A stretch of DNA of 64,000 nucleotides. It comes from Cryptomeria japonica (taxonomy: Eukaryota > Streptophyta > Pinopsida > Cupressales > Cupressaceae). The notes beneath the pieces were generated by a model, which saw only the letters and a program-made list of their open reading frames with translations, was not told where the DNA came from and searched no databases. The stretch is taken from NCBI RefSeq assembly GCF_030272615.1, contig NC_081415.1, forward strand, positions 265,581,925 to 265,645,924, in the 5' to 3' direction. This document shows, piece by piece, positions 10,951 to 22,245 of the stretch. A program made the translations under genes and the position numbers. Numbering within the stretch: position 1 is the first letter of the stretch; each line of letters starts with the position of its first letter.

Positions 10951-13900
10951 ATGGCATCTTCATCCACTCTTGAATTTATTGCAAACCCTACTGTTGTTGA
11001 GGTTGTTAAGCGCCCTAGATCCGTATTCCAACTGGTTCCCGAAATTGCAAAGAAAGATGATAGCATAGGTGCATTTTCTCAAATTCCTAAGGGAGTAGTA
11101 TATGTTGAAGACCCTAGGATGTATATACATTTTCATATTGAGGAATTAGGTTATGAGGAGATTAAGAATATGTATAAGACTGTGATTTGTGATGAGCCTA
11201 GAAATGTCAAGCTGGAACACAAAATAGTGGAAACCCTAGGTTTTATTGAAATTCTTAGTATCTCAGATTTTCCCAAGGATATCATAAGGATTGTGTTAAG
11301 AAGAGTACATGGTGAATTTTTCTGGTTAGATTCAATTAATAAAATCACAAAAGAAGCGGTAAAAGCTATAACAAGGTTACCTTCCACTGGTAACAGACCT
11401 GACAAAACAAAGAAGGTCTCAAATGACATAGTGATAAACCTAATCGGTGCAACATTTGATAAAAGGTCTTTAAGGGTAAATGATGTACAAGACATAAATG
11501 TCATATTTTTCAGTATGATCTTAGGTTATAAGGCTACACATGCAAATAGGTTGAACTCAGTTTCTAGCCTACGTATCAAAAGTGCCTATGATATGGTTAA
11601 TGATAATGCAAGGATAGATGTATGTGAATGGCTCAATGATGAGTTGATAGACAATCTGAGAAAGATTAAAAGAGATAAGAAAGGAACATTTAGATTTAGA
11701 AATTTGCTTGTTTGTTTGATGTTGTACATAACAAAATAAGTACCCGTATTGGTGCAAGAGATTTTGGTTTTGACATTTCGGTAGGAAAACAACTGTTGGA
11801 TCTATTGAACAATATGGGAGAAAACTGAGAGAAAAACCTAAATGAACATTTTCAAGCATTGAAGACTTGAATGAAAACTAGAGTAAGACTGTCACAAGCT
11901 ATTGTGGATAAATATGAGAAGGAAATTTGTTTTGTGATCAAGAAAGATGAAATCTGGTCGGAGGCAATTGTCCCTAGAACTATCTAGGTAACTGAAATGG
12001 GTTATGTAAAAAATGACAATATCATTGAAACTTATGCAAAAGCCCTCCTTGAAGCACCCAAGGAACCTATTGAGGAAGTTTTTGGAAATGCTGAAACAAT
12101 AGAAAGTGGAATTTAATCAAGGAAAAGGGTTAAGAAGGTTGAAGCAACTGTAAGGAAAGGAACCTGACAGGCTAAAGCAATCAAGGAAGATGTTTTGAGA
12201 CAAACTGGTATAAGTGAAAGTGAGTTGGAAGCACCTCAACCGAAAAATCATCTTTCATCGGTTGGAACTTCTTCTGAGAGTGATATACCGACAGTATTTA
12301 AAAGGGTAGAAAGGAAAAGAAAACCCACACCAGTACCCTCTCCTACACCAAAAAGAACATGACAAAAACAACAGGCAGTAAGGCCTCCTGCAAAGAAAAT
12401 GACTCCTAAGAAGAAGAAGGTAAAATAAGATATTGCCCCAATAGACAAACTTCTTAGTGAAATTATAGAGGATGGTAAGCTAAAGAACATCAACAAAATA
12501 TACAATACACTATCAGTTGATGATAAGTAAAGCATAGAGAACAGTGTAATTTTACACTTAGATATATACAAGAAATTTTTTATGGAAGTTGTTGATGAAA
12601 TTCCAAATGATCTGTATAGGAGACTTGAAGCTAGAAGGTTAGCCATCGTTGAGCTAGACAAGAAAATTAAGATTGAAAAATTACTTGCAGTACATCCAGT
12701 CAACTCAAATGATGAGATAGATAAACTTATCAGTGAAGCAAACCAGACAGTATTCTCCACTCCTCACCGGCATGTAGCACTGATGGCAGGTAGAGTAAAG
12801 GAAGTCTCGGAGGAAACAATAGATGCATGAGATATATTCTTTGAGGAAAAATAAAAATAGGAAGAAATACTTAGACCAAAAACTATTAAAGTATATCAAA
12901 AGGACAAAGATAAGGGGAAAGGTAAGGTGGGTGGTCCTCCAAGCCTTAAAATTACTGACAATATGCCCCCACCTCTTTTAGGTACTCCACTAGTAGATAC
13001 TACTGATAGTCAACGGACCATAGAGAGTATGAAGACTCCACTAGAGGATACAAATACTAAGTCTGAAATTTTGTATATTGTGAATGTAGACACTCAAGAA
13101 GTAAATGTTGTGGTTGACAGAGAAACCATTGAAGATAAGGAGGAAGATGTGACTACTGAGTCACCAGCTACAGAGGTTAAGATAAGCATAGAAAAACCTA
13201 CATAGGTAGAACAATCGGCTGATGATACCACTGAGAAACCATCTGAAGAACTAGCAAAAGAAAGTTCAAAGGTACAAACTAAGACTACATCTAAGAAACT
13301 GATAGTTGAAAACTCAGAAAAACCTTCTGAGACATAGATAGAGAAACCAAAACTGATACAGGGTGAGGCATAGGTTTAGATAGAGACAGTGCCACTGGTC
13401 CAAATCGAAAAGCATAAACCTTTGTTTGTAGAAATGCAAACATAGACGGGCCTACCAGAGGTCGAATCAAGTAAGGTAATTACCACAATAGGTAGCATGG
13501 CTATTGTAAAGACTGTTGGACAATCATCTGGTACTTCTATGGCAGAATTTGGACCTACAAATGTAACAGAGGTCTTATTGGATTCAATTAAGAAGATCAC
13601 AGAATGTAATGCACAAGCCTTTAAGGCTATTGATGATACAATTCCAATTCTTAAATTGATAGCACCAAAGTGCATTGTTGATAATAAGGATTCTTTAGGT
13701 CAACTAGACACATTGTCTAATTTCAACACCGGCAACATATTGACTATTGATCAAATAAATGAGGATACATTCAAGGAAAGAATGATTTAAAAAAAAAAAG
13801 AGAAATTCTTTGAGGAAATTGTGAAGAAGAACAAGGAGAATATGGATACCCTATTACCAGAACTTGGAGAAATAATTTTGGACTTCAAGAAACTATACAG

Positions 13901-13964
13901 GGACACTTGTAAGACAAATGTCTTAACAGAAGACCTTGACAAGGAAATCAGCAAAGCACAAGAC
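10951..13964 (+). pseudogene. Element N ORF2: long unrecognised protein, N-terminal and middle part
   Basis: The ATG at 10951 opens 262 codons (MASSSTLEFIANPTVVEVV...). After one frameshift near 11730 the same protein continues in a single frame to 13964, broken only by about a dozen stops. The N-terminal third looks globular; the middle is basic (PPAKKMTPKKKKVK near 12390, nuclear-signal-like) and the later part is rich in Glu, Thr and Lys. No RT, protease or integrase motif is present. Some plant non-autonomous LTR elements encode large proteins of unknown role in this position; I cannot assign a family. A solo LTR insertion splits it from its C-terminus at 15180-15574. Confidence 0.6.
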
Positions 13965-15174
13965 TGTAGCATCCTAAAATTGCAACACTTGCAATTTTGA
14001 CTGCATTTCGGTCTTCACGATGGCGATGCAACATGCAACCTGAATGGAGACCCCGAAACCTGATTATGACACCAAAAACTGCATTTTCTTGCACCCTGGC
14101 CTGAACCTCCTTTGCACCCTGCTGTCCCGGGAGGTGGGACCAGAGCGCCCAGCGCCCTGGTCCCTGGGTCCTATTTTGGGCCCGGTCTCTTTTGGACTTC
14201 GGGTCTTTATGTTTGCAAATTGGAAAATTATCTTTCCTGGTCGGCCTAAGGTCGGGAAAATCAGTCTATCAGCCCTAAATGACAAGTATATAAACTACAT
14301 TTTCCTCTCCCATTTGGAAAGAAGGACATATGTGTACAAGCGTGGAAACTATACTCAAGCATTCAAGCATTCAAGCATTCCTTCAAGTAATTGATCATTT
14401 CAAGTCTCCATTCAAGGCTAAGTGTTGCATTCAAGACAAGGATTCAACCATTGAAGAGGAGATCACATACTACATGCTACATACAACATACAACAAACAA
14501 AAAACAACAACATCCATACCTTCGCACATAAGGATACAAACATCCTTACAACAAGGTATTAGTACTTGTTTTACATTACATTTACAGCAATTTCTCATTT
14601 CTTGGTTAATTCCAAAACCGGGGTTTGACCTAAAGGCAAACCCCTAATCCCTAACCCCCCAATCATCTTTGCTTTTCTGTGTGTAGGTTGCAAGTACGCG
14701 GCTGAAATTGAAGATCTGGAATCCTTGTGCAGAGACAAACAGATCCCCCTTCATTTCGCGGATTTTTCGGAGGACCATGGCGCTCGAGCGCCATCGTCCC
14801 GTCAACTTTTGCTCAAATTTGCAGGACAGCGTCGTATCGACATTTTACTGCTAATTCCAGCTCTTTAGCTTCATCCTATATCCCTATCTCAGTTTATAAG
14901 CGAATCTTTGTCACTTTCTATGCATTCCTAGCTTAATTCTTCTATCAACATTCTTTACAAAAGAGGGTAGCCTTGCTTTCTTAATCCTTGAAACTCATTT
15001 AGCATCCAATCTTGCATTGTGTGGGATTGGATCTTGTGGGTTTCAACCCCTCTTTTGAATGTAAAGTCCCTCCTAAGTGAAAACCATCAACCCTAGAGTG
15101 ACTCTCCCTTCTCTCTCCTTGGAGTTGGAAGAGGGGAGAGCAACTAGGGTTCGATCATGATTTTCCGCTTTACA
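13965..15174 (+). mobile_element. Solo LTR S1 (1.2 kb) inside element N ORF2
   Basis: It starts TGTAGCATCC and ends CGCTTTACA, flanked on both sides by the perfect 5 bp duplication AAGAC (13960-13964 and 15175-15179). A TATA motif, TATATAAA, is at 14287-14294. No internal region or primer site is left, so it is a solo LTR formed by LTR-LTR recombination. Removing it rejoins the ORF2 frame of element N without a shift. Confidence 0.92.
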
Positions 15175-15179
15175 AAGAC

Positions 15180-15574
15180 AAGATTAACAATATTGCTGAC
15201 AATCTGATAGGATATCATCGGATTCATTTTTGGAGATAGAAAAGAAGATTGCAGAGCTAGAAGAGAAAATCAAGAAGTTAGAAAATTACAAACATAGAAT
15301 AAAGGATAAAGCAAAGGACTTGAAATGCAGACTTGGTCCAAGACTAGAATACCTCATTTCTTTGAGAAAAGAAATATCCAAGGCTCTGGTTCCCAGACTG
15401 AAGACACTGGAAGTGAAAATGCACATACTAACTGGTATGGTGCAGAGAACACAAGAGGCAATAAAAGACAACAAAACATTCAGTAATGGTATAAATTTAA
15501 TTTTGACAGATATCTTTCAGATTGTAACCCACAGGTTACAAGAATCCAGGAAGGACTCCATTGACAGCGAATGA
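15180..15574 (+). pseudogene. Element N ORF2, C-terminal coiled coil
   Basis: 15180-15238 continues the upstream ORF2 frame across the solo LTR; a frame change near 15226 leads into a Lys/Glu-rich stretch (IEKKIAELEEKIKKLENYKH, from about 15233), a confident coiled coil by eye, ending at 15572. The stop is followed by noncoding DNA and the polypurine tract. Confidence 0.6.
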
Positions 15575-15740
15575 CCTTTGTCATTGATGTCAAAGGGGGA
15601 GTAGTGTGATGAGAAAAGTGGTTAGAAGGAAGTAGAGATTATTTGCTCAGGGGGAGCACACATTTTTGGACATACAATTTCTTTTGGCAAAGATTTTCGG
15701 ATGCACTCTTGAATTTTTCTCATGAGTGTTGCCATCAATG

Positions 15741-15751
15741 CCAAAGGGGGA
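15741..15751 (+). promoter_or_regulatory. Element N polypurine tract
   Basis: CCAAAGGGGGA sits 3 bp before the 3' LTR. A second copy of the word CAAAGGGGGA occurs at 15591-15600. It primes plus-strand cDNA. Confidence 0.75.
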
Positions 15752-15754
15752 TAT

Positions 15755-16557
15755 TTCTAGCAAATGCACACTCCAATGAGAAATTGTAGGTGATTGAAGG
15801 TATTGTCATTGATGGAAACCTTGCAATCATGTGATACTAGTAGGCAGACACAAGCACTGGCACCAGCACCTGAAGACTCTACATCGACACACAGAACATC
15901 GACAGTAAAAAGGAAGAATATCGACATCCTAGCCGACAACAATTTTGTAATAATATATTTTGTAACTAATTGTAAAATATTTTGTAAGACGACATGGAGG
16001 ATTGTAATATGACTCATATATGTATGAGATCATTGTAGATCATTTTAGAGACAAGAAATAGGATGCGAAGTATGGAAAAGTAATAGCAGACCTAATATGC
16101 GAATTATTGGTTAAGGGTTTATGTTGTAGCAAAGCTTAAACCAATACTGAATCTGGCATATCAGATGCTTATTTGAAGCAGTACAAGACACTAGATTAGT
16201 ATAATCCAATTTTGTAAGTCAATGTGACTTCTTTTGTAATTGAGCAGTGAGCTCTAGGCACTTGGCCTTCTTGCATGTGCAAGCCCCTATTGTAAGAGTA
16301 ATATTCCCTTATTGGACAGTAAGCAAATATTGTGGGTCACAAATCCCACCGAGGTTTTTCCCACACCAGTTTTCCTTGTTAAAATATGGTGTTATGGTGT
16401 GCTTCTCATGTTGTTGTTATTGTTCTTATTTACTACATTATTTCTGGTTTACTGGTACTCAGTTTTAATATACTTTTCATGTTTTAAATCAAGTAATTTG
16501 ATTCACCGGCTAGATACTGATTCACCCCCCCTCTTCTTATATTTGGGAATCCTAACA
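15755..16557 (+). repeat. Element N 3' LTR
   Basis: It matches the 5' LTR from AATGCACACTCC through CCTAACA. The first bases read TTCTAG instead of TGTTGG, so the 5' terminal TG has mutated. Point differences are scattered along its length, so the insertion is not recent. Confidence 0.85.
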
Positions 16558-17533
16558 ATCCCCCTTCCCAATTTAATTGAATTCATTAGGAATTTGATTA
16601 AATTTTCCCATTCATCTAATTTTTAATAAATCTAAGGATTTATTTAATAGGTTCATTTCAATAGTCCCCTTTAATTCATTCCTTCTAATCCTCTAATTAA
16701 TTAAAACAAATCAATTTACGAGTTGTTGAAAGTTAATTAGCCTTTTCCTATTATTTAAATTTTTAAATTCAAATTACCCACATGCCTCCTAACTTCTAAC
16801 CACCTCCTAACCATCCTCTAACCTCAACCATTCCACCTAACCCTAGGTTTGCCTAACCCTATCCTATCTTGCACATCCTAACCTCATTATCCTAACCTCC
16901 TATGGTATGGATATTCTCCCCTTGAGACACATGACACTTTTGCCACATGTCTCCTCCCTTGGACACTTGCCCTCTCATGAGCAAGGCTCCTTGACACTTG
17001 TCACCACAAAGATGACAAGTGTCCCTTCCTCCAACCTCTTCTCCAACTTCCTCAATCTTGGCCCTTGATATCTTCAGATCAAATCTAGACCATTGATTCC
17101 TGCTACCTCAGCTTTGGCCTTGGAATTCCTCTAAATATCCCCTATCTTTGAAGCAATAAGGATCCCTTGCATTCATAGTTTTAGCATCATTACTATAGGC
17201 AATTTGGATTTCATTTATCTAGTAATTAGCATTTTAGATTAATCATAGCATGTTAATCTAGTTTCATAGATCATGAATTGCATATCATTTGTATAATCAA
17301 TCATGATCAAGTAGCTACTCAACTCTTGAGTTGCCACTTTGGAGGTCATTGCTCCGTTGAGAGTGAATCAATCCAACACCTTCAAGGTCCTCAAGAATAG
17401 AGGAAAATGGGAAATTTCAAGGAAGGCTTATGGTTTGCATCTTTAATTTAGTTTTCAATTAAGCTTTCTATTATGTTTTTATTATCTCATTATATGTGTA
17501 TGTCTATCTTATTTACCAAATTTTAGCATCACA
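16558..17533 (+). repeat. Tat-C 5' LTR, main part after element N
   Basis: It matches the Tat-C 3' LTR (about 24204-25142) throughout and ends at the same CATCACA. Its TATA region reads CTCTAAATATCC (17129-17140), while the 3' copy has CTATAAATATCC, so the promoter has decayed here. A short CATGCCTCCTAACTTCTAAC segment near 16780 is absent from the 3' copy. Confidence 0.85.
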
Positions 17534-17538
17534 TTAAT

Positions 17539-17557
17539 TGGCACCCACCATGGGGCC
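17539..17557 (+). promoter_or_regulatory. Tat-C primer binding site
   Basis: TGGCACCCACCATGGGGCC begins five bases after the LTR. It resembles the Tat-B site (TGGCACGCCTAGTGGG). I cannot name the tRNA with confidence. Confidence 0.6.
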
Positions 17558-17740
17558 TAGCCCCTTTGATCTTTAACAAATTTTCTTGCAGGAAATTTCA
17601 TTGACAGGTTGATTAGCTCTTTCGGTGGGCAAATTAGCTCTCTCAGGCTCCCGAATTGCATTCTTGGTCTCTATTGTAGCATCCCAACATCTCAAATGGT
17701 GTTTATGGGAGATTCCTCAACTCTGTTTTTATGTTTTTCT

Positions 17741-17940
17741 CTATTTTAACATTTTTAGTCTATACCTTGATGTTTTTGGTATGTTCTGTAGCATTTCTAG
17801 TATATTTGACAGCGTTTTCAGCTAGCTTAACAACATTTTTGGTGTGCAGAATAGCGTTTCTGGTGTGCAGAGTAGCATTTTGGGTCCATTTGGCAACGTT
17901 CTTGGTCAATTTGATGGCATTTTCAGTATTTTATTGATTT
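17741..17940 (+). repeat. 21 bp tandem repeat block 1 in Tat-C leader
   Basis: Degenerate units of 21-22 bp of the type AGCATTTCTGGT plus variable bases. The same family returns as block 4 at 20385-20675. Confidence 0.7.
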
Positions 17941-18945
17941 TGCAAATGTTGTATGTTGCATTCCTTATTTATTCTTTTGGACTATCATTTTCCTGAACCT
18001 AATTTTTAGATTATTGGTTTTGCAGGTACTCATTTCGCTATGAGAGACTATAGGCATAAACCATTTTGTCGTCAAAGAATGCAATATAAACTACTAACTT
18101 TGTTTGTAGGTGTGGAATTTTGCACTTATTTTTGTTAAATTAGGCACATAGACTAATTACAATGGAAATGAACAAACATGTCTTATGTGTTTTAATGATA
18201 GGCGAGTATGCTCTCACCTTTCTTAGGTGATCAAAAAGATAGACTCATATTTTCCTTTCAATGGTGCATATCTTTAGTGGGCCTTCCTTCCCGAGGAGCC
18301 TATAAGGCCAGAGCCATTAAGGCTGTTGAGAGGGGGGCGACCCAAGTGGGAATGGCTAACACCAAATACTCCAGCCCACTATAAAATAAACGTGATTTGA
18401 TGAAAATCAAGTCAATGGCAATGCTCGGGAATAGATCTCCTTCGTACCTTCAGGTATATCAAACCTTGGTTTTCAAGGTTGGGAGACCTCTTAATTGAGT
18501 TTATACCCTGACGCACCGAGCAGATCCCTAACTAGTTCTAATTAAAATTAGAAGCTACCCAGTTTACCTCCGAAGATTATTAAATTCTTAGTGCATGGAG
18601 GGGGAAGAATCTCTCCTTAAGATACTCACCATATGTCCCTCTTGAGCGTATGTGCGAACTCCCCTTTTGAGACCTTATTGCTAGGCTCATAATGGGACTC
18701 CACTAGCTTTCACAAAGGCAAAAACATGGGCACCCTTTAGGGGGTGACAAAGTTGTGTGAGCTGACAGGGTACCAAGTGTGGGCTAAGAACTAATAATGA
18801 AGCCAATCTCCTTAGGATAGACTGAATGATGTGTTTTCAATTGTTCAAAACCCGTGAAAACTTAGGCTTTCTTTAAAGCTTCTTGAACATACACTTTATG
18901 TGTCCTTTGAGACAAAAATACAATCTGAATTATGTGTTTGTAAGT
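17941..18945. other. Tat-C leader, non-repetitive part
   Basis: No supportable ORF. Parts (about 18280-18900) resemble in layout the Tat-D leader at 58800-59450: phrases such as GATACTCACCATA and GTGTGGGCTAA/ATGTGGGCTAA occur in both, in the same order. Confidence 0.5.
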
Positions 18946-18947
18946 CA

Positions 18948-19880
18948 AGTCAAGATATCATCCATTGAAATACAACAAAAATTGTAAACTCAAACCTCAA
19001 ATTGTCAAATTTACAAGGTTCATAGCAGATTAGCTCTTTTGGTCCAAACAGTTGCACCTACAGTCCAAACAGTCACACTTTCAGTCCAAACAGTCGCACA
19101 TATGGTTCAAACAGTCGCACCTATAGTACAAATAGTCGCACCTATGGTCCAAACAGTCGCACCTACGGTCCAAATAGTCATAGATACAGTCCAAACAGTC
19201 GCACCTATAGTCCAAAGAATCACACTTTCAGTCCAGTCAAGATATCATCCATTGAAATACAACAAAAATTGCAAACTCAAACCTCAAATTGTCAGATTTA
19301 CAAGTTTCATAGCAGATTAGCTCTTTTGGTCCAAATAAGCGCACATACAGTCCAAATAGTCGCACATGCGGTCCAAACAGTTGCACATATGGTTCAAACA
19401 ATCGCACTTTTAGTCCAGTCGAGATATCATCCATTAAAATACAACGAAAATTGCAAACTCAAACCTCAAATTGTCAAATTTACAAGTTTCACAACAGATT
19501 AGCTCTTTCGGTCCAAACAGTTGCACATACAGTCCAAACCATCATACATACGGTCCAAACAGTAGCACCTATGGTCCAAACAGTTACACCTACAGTCCAA
19601 ACAGTCGCACTTTCAGTCTAGTCAAGATATCATCCATTGAAATACAACAAAAATTGCAAACTCAAACCTCAAATTATCAAATTCACAAGTTTCACAACAG
19701 ATTAGCTCTTTTGGTCCAAACAGTCGCACATACGGTCTAAACATTCACACACACGGTTCAAACAGTTGCACATACGGTCCAAACATTCACACATATGGTC
19801 CAAATACTTGCACCTACAATCCAAACAGTTGCACTTTCAGTCCAAATAGTCACACCTACGGTCCAAACAGTCGCTCTTTT
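18948..19880 (+). repeat. Higher-order tandem repeat: conserved segment of about 100 bp plus 21 bp units
   Basis: A conserved segment beginning GTCAAGATATCATCC recurs at about 18949, 19236, 19416 and 19618. Between copies lie variable numbers of 21 bp units of the type GTCCAAACAGTCGCACCTAC. Because 21 is divisible by three, long spurious heptad ORFs appear; they are not taken as genes. Confidence 0.85.
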
Positions 19881-20220
19881 GGTATAAATGTCAGCTCTCT
19901 TGGTATGAATGTTAGCTTTTTCATATTTCAACATTAACTCTCCAAGGTTGAGCTTGCTAGGTATAAAGATCAATTTTCTCATTCTACACATTAACTCTTG
20001 GGGTGAAAATAATCATTGTCTAAGTTCTAACATCACTAGTTTAAGCTTTGGAGTTCTTGGTCTAAACGTCAACACTCTTGGTCTAAACGTCGGCACTAAT
20101 GGTCTAAACATCATCTCTCTTGGTCTAAATGTTAGCTCTTACGATCTAAATTTCAGCTCTCTTGGTCTAAACGTCAGCTCTTTTGGGTTGAATGTCAAAT
20201 TGCTCATGTTTCAACACTAG
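19881..20220 (+). repeat. 21 bp tandem repeat block 3 in Tat-C leader
   Basis: Units like CTTGGTCTAAACGTCAGCTC, spaced 21 bp, derive visibly from the GTCCAAACAGTC units just upstream. Confidence 0.75.
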
Positions 20221-20384
20221 ATCTTCTAGTATGCACTTGCTAGGTCTAAATTTCAGTTATCTGAGTCTAAAAATAAAAAAGTTAGTTCAAAACAATAATC
20301 TCCTAAGTTAAAAGACCCAATTTGCTAAGTCTAAACATGATTATTTTGAACTTTAGAGTCACTGCACTACAAAATAGCATTTTG

Positions 20385-20675
20385 GGTATGTTCCTCAGCA
20401 TTCCTGGTCGATTTGTCAGCATTTTTTGTTAGTATAGCAACGTTCTCAGTTAGTTTGTCAGCATTTATGGTCAGTTTGTCAACGTTTCTGGCCAGTTTGT
20501 CTATTTTGGGTCAGTATAGCAGCATTTCTGGTCAGTATAGCAGCGTTCTCGATCATTTTATTAGCATTTTTGGTTAGTTTGTCAGTGTTTCTGGTCCATA
20601 TAGCAATGTTTCTGGTCAGTATAACAGCATTTCTGGTCATTGTGTTAGCATTTCTGGTAAACTGCACCAAAATTA
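20385..20675 (+). repeat. 21 bp tandem repeat block 4 in Tat-C leader
   Basis: About a dozen units of AGCATTTCTGGTCAGTATAGC at strict 21 bp spacing. It belongs to the same family as block 1, 2.6 kb upstream. Confidence 0.8.
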
Positions 20676-20759
20676 GAAAACAAAAACAACCCATTTCTCA
20701 TATAGTCAAACATAGATAGTAGGTCATCTTCCCGAGTCACTTAGTCGGGTTATCTTTTG

Positions 20760-21384
20760 CTAAAATAGATTCAAAGTAAGACACACTAAGGTTCTCAAGT
20801 ATTCATCTCCAACAAGTTTAATATCTAACATATCAAAGTGCAACATCACACCTTCTTTGATAAACCGATCACTCAGAACATAGTTTCTCATCAGCATCTA
20901 TCATCCTCTATCATGAAACTGCAATGTTTGATCAGGGTAACCTTGTCCCACATCATAGAATATATCATTCCTATTGGACTTGGTTTTATCAAAATCATCA
21001 TCATTGTACTCCAAACTAAGATTGAAAAACTTATGAATCTACAAATACTTGAGTTATCTTTCCATGTCATATCACTCTATCATACCTACCTTGACAGTTG
21101 GTCACTTATCGAAACACCTTTTAGACAATCAAATCTTTGCAATAGAAATAGAAACATTTGAAATAGCTGAAGAGCATAGAAACATGGAATACCAAATCAA
21201 AATACAAGAAGAAGACAAAACAAGTCAACATATTAGAGAAATCAAACAAGTCCAAAAACAAACTCCAACTATGTCAAAACCTCACAAGGATTCAAATGCA
21301 TCTCCAAAGAAAGGTGGCTCTTTTATGTAACTCTTAAAGAGATCCCTAAGGGATTTTGCTGAGCAAGATCAAAATTACTAACCT
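20760..21384 (+). pseudogene. Tat-C remnant upstream of protease, gag core missing
   Basis: Weak coding sequence: the stretch from about 21049 is in the same frame as the protease ORF, separated from it by stops near 21330 and 21380. It is Glu/Lys/Gln-rich and lacks the gag block (ICPYPFD, YRGKGDP, YLMRLFP) present in Tat-B and Tat-D. Probably what remains after a gag deletion. Confidence 0.45.
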
Positions 21385-22130
21385 ATGTCTAGCAATGGCT
21401 CAACCCCCCATAAACAAATTGACTCTCCAAAGGCATCTATTCCTACACCTCTTAAAAACTTGCAAGAACCTTCCATAGCATCCTCACCAAACAATACACC
21501 CAAGGATGAAGCTCCCCAAGTGATATCCATAATGGCCATCAAACCTATTTCTGAGGATCATATTCAAAGCCCACCTCCTTCATGTCCAAGCATTGATTCC
21601 TTGCAACATCCCCATAATGCTCCCTTGCAAATTGAACTCCTCATTCATAAAACACTTGTTAAATGTGTCCTAATAGATGGTGGAGCTATCTTAAACATTT
21701 TCTCATTGAGTCATGTCCATGATCTATGTTATTCAGAAGATGTAGTTGATCCCTGAAAAAATATCACCATCAAAGCATATGATGAAGAAGAGCGTTCCTC
21801 TAAGGGAATTGTGATATTACCCATCAGAGTGGAACCTTTGCAGAAAGACACATCATGCCAAGTTCTAGAATTGGACTTATCATACAACATACTCTTGGGA
21901 AGACCCTGGATACACGACATACAAGTTATTCCATCAAAATATCATCAGTGCTTTAAATTTCCCTACAATGGGCAGGAAATCATGATCTAAGCAGACTCAA
22001 ATCCATTGCAGTGTTGTAATAATCTAAAGCCAACTCAAGAGGTCATTGTTCCACAAAACAGAGAGGCAACATCTTCAAGCACACAATCTAAGGAACAATC
22101 ATTTGCCTCAATTTTGTCAAGCATGGAAAA
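21385..22130 (+). pseudogene. Tat-C aspartic protease
   Basis: LIDGGAILNIFSL (Asp codon at 21676-21678) is the active-site motif of Ty3/gypsy retropepsins in its Tat form, followed by ITIKAYDEEERSSKG, LLGRPWIHD and KFPYNG. It normally cuts the polyprotein. A stop at 21754-21756 and others near 21990 and 22137 break it. It aligns with Tat-B (40498-41160) and Tat-D (62289-62900). Confidence 0.85.
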
Positions 22131-22245
22131 ACAAATCTAGCTAAGAGATCAAGGGAATGGAGAATATTCATTATCATGGAAAAACAAACAAGAGAAACTT
22201 GAAATTAAAAGGGAAGAAACAGATGTAGATGTCAATCTATTTCAT

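Larger units (their letters stand above)
8685..16557 (+). mobile_element. Element N: LTR retroelement with gag-like ORF but no visible pol
   Basis: Two similar LTRs (8685-9461 and 15755-16557) flank an internal region with an iMet-type primer site (9464-9475) and a polypurine tract (15741-15751). Flanks ATCCA (8680-8684) and ATCCC (16558-16562) are a near-perfect 5 bp target duplication in a Tat LTR. The internal region holds a zinc-knuckle ORF and a long ORF2; I found no RT, RNase H, protease or integrase motif in any frame. The LTR style (TGTTGG start, iMet PBS) is more copia-like than Tat-like. Probably a large non-autonomous derivative. Confidence 0.85.

Noticed and set aside
12248-12760. 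170-codon Ser/Leu-rich minus ORF
   Set aside because: Antisense shadow of element N ORF2, without motifs.
17539-17557. Naming the primer tRNA of the Tat elements
   Set aside because: The three sites differ (TGGCACCC, TGGCACGCC, TGGTGAACCC) and I could not match any to a tRNA 3' end with confidence.
19039-19320. ORF with heptad VQTVAPT-like repeats
   Set aside because: The 21 bp unit is divisible by three, so open frames arise automatically on both strands; no start context and the leader position speaks against coding.
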